Source of the DNA: Deltaproteobacteria bacterium
GTDB taxonomy: Bacteria > Desulfobacterota > Desulfarculia > Adiutricales > Adiutricaceae
DNA: 41,459 nt
Assembly: GCA_031273455.1 (NCBI GenBank)
Contig: JAISRZ010000065.1
Coordinates: 110,907 to 152,365 of the forward strand
Reading direction: 5' to 3'
Shown in pieces: positions 39,067-41,459 of the stretch. The translations under genes and the position numbers were made by a program. The stretch's first letter is position 1. Each line of letters begins with the position of its first letter. The notes under the pieces were generated by a model, which was not told the origin of the DNA, did no database searches, and worked only from the letters and a program-made list of their open reading frames with translations.

Positions 39067-40815
39067 TTAAGACGTCCGGGAGCGAAAGCGCTCGTGGGGG
39101 TTTTCTTGGGACACATGCAATAGATCGTGGGCTTTACTGGAGCCGGGCTCGTTCAAGTATTCTTGGTACAGGGCGATAACCTCCGGGTTCTCGTGGCTTT
39201 TCCGGATGGCTTGGTTCCGGTCGTCAGCGTAAAGGCCCTTAACCCGCTTTAACCGAAAGTCCATTTCCCGACTGATGGGCTGACCGCCACCGGCCACGCA
39301 GCCGCCAGGGCAAGCCATAACCTCAATAAAAGACCAGCCATTGGGGTTACCGGCTTTAATGGTTTCCATGACCTTTCGGGCGTTGCCGAGACCGTGGGCG
39401 ATGGCCACTTTAATCTTGGCTGGGCCCAGATCCACTTCCGCCTCTCTCACGCCGCCCAGGCCCCGGATCTCTTTGAACTCCACCTCAGCTAAAGGTTTGC
39501 GGCTTAAAGTTTCGTAAGCGGTCCGTAAAGCGGCTTCCATGACCCCGCCGGTCAACCCGAAGATGGTCGCGGCCCCGGTGGAGGCCCCCATGATAGGATC
39601 GTAGGGCTCTTCTTTGATGGAACTAAGGTTGATCCCACTGGATTTTAAGGCTAAAGCTAACTCTCTAGTGGTTAAGACACAATCCACGTCCGAGTAACCG
39701 CTGGAGCTCATTTCTGGCCGTAACCGCTCAAACTTCTTGGCCACGCAGGGCATGATGGCGACGGAGAAGATGTTTTTAGGGTCGAGCCCAGCTTTTTCGG
39801 CGTAATAGGTCTTGACCAGCGCCCCAAAGATCTGCTGGGGGCTTTTAGCGGTGGAGTGAAGCTCTTTCATCTCCGGGTAGAACATCTCTAAAAAATTGAT
39901 CCACCCTGGTGAGCAACTGGTGATCATAGGAAGTTTTTCGCCTTTTTCTAAGCGGCGGATAAACTCGGTGGCTTCTTCCATGATAGTGACATCGGCCGAG
40001 AAGTTGGTGTCCAAAACCCGGTCAAAACCTAAGCGCCGTAAAGCGGCCACCATCTTACCAGTGATTATGGTCCCCGGCTCCATTCCAAAAGGCTCCCCTA
40101 AAGCCACCCGAGTGGCCGGGGCCGTCTGGACGATGACGGTTTTTTCGGGATCGTTAATGGCCGCCAAAACCGTGTCAGTGTCATCTTTAACGGTAATGGC
40201 CCCCACTGGGCAGACCACCGAGCATTGACCGCATAAAACGCACTGGATTTCCCCTAAGCCGTGGCCAAAGGCCGTGGAGACAATGGAGCTAAAGCCCCGG
40301 TTAGCGAAGGTGTAGACCGAGCAAGTCTGGATGTCGGCGCAGAACCGGACGCAGCGACCGCATAAGACGCATTTATTGGGGTCCCGGATAAGACTCGGGG
40401 AAGTCTCATCTAAATCCCACTCGGGTTTGGCCTTATCAAACCGCACTTCCCTAATCCCTAGGTCCAACGCTAAGGCTTGAAGCTCACAGGATTGGTTACG
40501 GGCGCAGGTAAAGCAGTCTTTAGGGTGGTTGGCTAACAGAAGTTCCACCACTAGACGCCTCGCTTCCCTAGCTTTGGGGGAGTTGGTCTTAATAACCAGC
40601 CCCGCGGAGACCGGGGTGGAGCAAGCGGCTAAGAGCGTCTTGGCCCCCACGGCCTCCACCAAACAGACCCGGCAGCCGCCGTAGGGTTTAACGTCAAAGT
40701 GGTGACAGAGGGTGGGGATGGTGACACCGACCATTTTAGCGGCTCCCCAAATATTGACCCCTTCTGGCGCGGAAACGGTTAAACCATCGATGGTTAATGT
40801 GACATTAGAGCCCAT
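39067..40815 (-). CDS. hndD: NADH-dependent [FeFe] hydrogenase catalytic subunit HndD
   Basis: 582 residues, the usual length. Domains in order: a [2Fe-2S] ferredoxin domain (CHHFDVKPYGGCRVC, then AACSTP); a His/Cys [4Fe-4S] segment (HPKDCFTCARNQSC); two ferredoxin-like clusters (CVLCGRCVRFC and CVLCGQCSVVCP); and the H-cluster domain. The H-cluster motifs are TSCSPGW (near residue 300), MPCVAKKFE and MACPGGCVAGGGQP. It catalyses reversible proton reduction, and with HndC couples this to NADH, often by electron bifurcation with ferredoxin. L1 has Ser after the ligand Cys (TSCS), where many hydrogenases have Cys. It starts 8 bases after hndC and ends at a strong terminator. Confidence 0.93.
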   Translation of the reverse strand: MGSNVTLTIDGLTVSAPEGVNIWGAAKMVGVTIPTLCHHFDVKPYGGCRVCLVEAVGAKTLLAACSTPVSAGLVIKTNSPKAREARRLVVELLLANHPKDCFTCARNQSCELQALALDLGIREVRFDKAKPEWDLDETSPSLIRDPNKCVLCGRCVRFCADIQTCSVYTFANRGFSSIVSTAFGHGLGEIQCVLCGQCSVVCPVGAITVKDDTDTVLAAINDPEKTVIVQTAPATRVALGEPFGMEPGTIITGKMVAALRRLGFDRVLDTNFSADVTIMEEATEFIRRLEKGEKLPMITSCSPGWINFLEMFYPEMKELHSTAKSPQQIFGALVKTYYAEKAGLDPKNIFSVAIMPCVAKKFERLRPEMSSSGYSDVDCVLTTRELALALKSSGINLSSIKEEPYDPIMGASTGAATIFGLTGGVMEAALRTAYETLSRKPLAEVEFKEIRGLGGVREAEVDLGPAKIKVAIAHGLGNARKVMETIKAGNPNGWSFIEVMACPGGCVAGGGQPISREMDFRLKRVKGLYADDRNQAIRKSHENPEVIALYQEYLNEPGSSKAHDLLHVSQENPHERFRSRTS

Positions 40816-40823
40816 GGGTCACC

Positions 40824-41459
40824 TCATTTCTTAAAAATGGCCGTGTTTTTGCGGCAGGCCCTAAGGCAAGCCCCGCACTTGACGCATTTAATAACGTCAA
40901 TGGAGTGGGGTCTTTTGGGGGATCCATCAATGGCTTGGACCGGGCACTTTTTCCGGCAAGCCCCACATCCCACGCAGCGGTCCGGGTCAATCCAGTAGTA
41001 GATGAGATCCGGGCAGTAATGGGCTGGGCACCTTTTTTCATAGATGTGGGCCTTATACTCTTCCCGAAAGTGGGTTAGGGTGGACAAAACAGGGTTAGGG
41101 GCCGTCTGGCCCAGACCGCATAAGGCCGAGATCTTGATGTTGCGGGCTAGCTCCTCTAGTAACTCAATGTCCCCAGCTTTACCGTGACCCTTAGTGATAG
41201 CGCTTAAAATGTCCAGCATGCGGGTGGTTCCCTCGCGGCAGGGGGTGCATTTACCGCAACTTTCATCGCGCACAAAAGACAAAAAGAAGTGGGCCAAGGC
41301 CACCATGCAGGAATCTTCGTCCACCACCACTAAGCCCCCGGAGCCCATCATGGCCCCAGCCTCAATTAATGAGTCGTAATCCACTGGCCGATCGATCATG
41401 GACTCCGGTAAACAGCCGCCCGAGGGGCCGCCGATCTGGACGGCCTTAAACGGTTTGTC
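40824..41459 (-). CDS. hndC: NADH-binding diaphorase subunit HndC, C-terminal part (cut by window edge)
   Basis: 212 codons of the C-terminal part; the 5' end lies beyond the window. It opens within IGGPSGGCLPE, typical of NuoF/HndC. The N3-type [4Fe-4S] motif ESCGKCTPCREG is followed by ALCGLGQTAPNPV. The C-terminal extension has two ferredoxin clusters, CVGCGACRKKCP and CVKCGACLRAC. It oxidises or reduces NAD(H) and passes electrons to HndD, which is encoded 8 bases downstream. Confidence 0.92.
   Translation of the reverse strand, partial: DKPFKAVQIGGPSGGCLPESMIDRPVDYDSLIEAGAMMGSGGLVVVDEDSCMVALAHFFLSFVRDESCGKCTPCREGTTRMLDILSAITKGHGKAGDIELLEELARNIKISALCGLGQTAPNPVLSTLTHFREEYKAHIYEKRCPAHYCPDLIYYWIDPDRCVGCGACRKKCPVQAIDGSPKRPHSIDVIKCVKCGACLRACRKNTAIFKK

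Overview
The window looks like a chromosomal segment of an anaerobic Gram-negative bacterium. Lipoproteins, periplasmic signal peptides and disulfide-type domains indicate an outer membrane. The NADH-linked [FeFe] hydrogenase at the right end indicates fermentative or hydrogen-cycling anaerobic life. The gene mix would suit a Desulfobacterota/deltaproteobacterial-type organism, but no ribosomal RNA is present and this is only inference.

Region 1 (about 1-20,220, all + strand) is the most interesting part. It is a contiguous cluster of 13 genes combining the SrfA/SrfB/SrfC 'virulence factor' families with a set resembling the TagQ-TagR-TagS-TagT envelope module of the type VI secretion threonine-phosphorylation pathway. 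In order: a membrane protein with a periplasmic six-cysteine domain; a TagQ-like glycine-zipper lipoprotein; a membrane-anchored trypsin-fold protein with a lost active site; a SrfA-like protein; SrfB (actin/HSP70-like ATPase); SrfC (GTPase-like); an unknown single-pass membrane protein; a secreted von Willebrand A protein resembling the periplasmic part of PpkA but without a kinase; a TagT-like ABC ATPase; a TagS-like permease; a TagR-like formylglycine-enzyme-fold protein; an intact membrane-anchored serine protease; and a second SrfA-like protein. The protease-SrfA pair occurs twice, flanking the core. Three proteins end in the same six-cysteine 'GCW' domain. No type VI structural gene, kinase or phosphatase lies in the window. 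The layout suggests a trans-envelope machine with cytoplasmic NTPases, pro-rich membrane adaptors, a periplasmic sensor/protease layer and an outer-membrane lipoprotein.

Region 2 (20,300-28,900) holds a macrodomain protein (- strand), a non-coding stretch with an 11-bp tandem repeat, a BamE/SmpA-like lipoprotein, a CheX-like protein and the AddB/AddA helicase-nuclease. AddB keeps its iron-sulfur cysteines but appears to have lost its nuclease residues.

Region 3 (28,878-32,660, - strand) is a zinc-regulated operon of ZrgA type: a His-rich periplasmic protein, an ABC ATPase, an FtsX-like permease, a DUF3299 protein and a Zur-like regulator. A perfect palindrome (candidate Zur box) sits in front of it.

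Region 4 (32,660-39,000) is AT-rich, gene-poor and degraded. It contains an orphan MNT-type nucleotidyltransferase, a broken Rpn/PD-(D/E)XK transposase remnant, two small overlapping ORFs, and a 1.2-kb tandem duplication. Each duplicated unit carries an unrecognised ~290-residue gene, a micro-ORF and a highly conserved leader. The second copy has a premature stop.

Region 5 (39,000-41,459, - strand) is an NADH-dependent [FeFe] hydrogenase operon (hndC, cut by the window edge, then hndD) ending in a strong intrinsic terminator.
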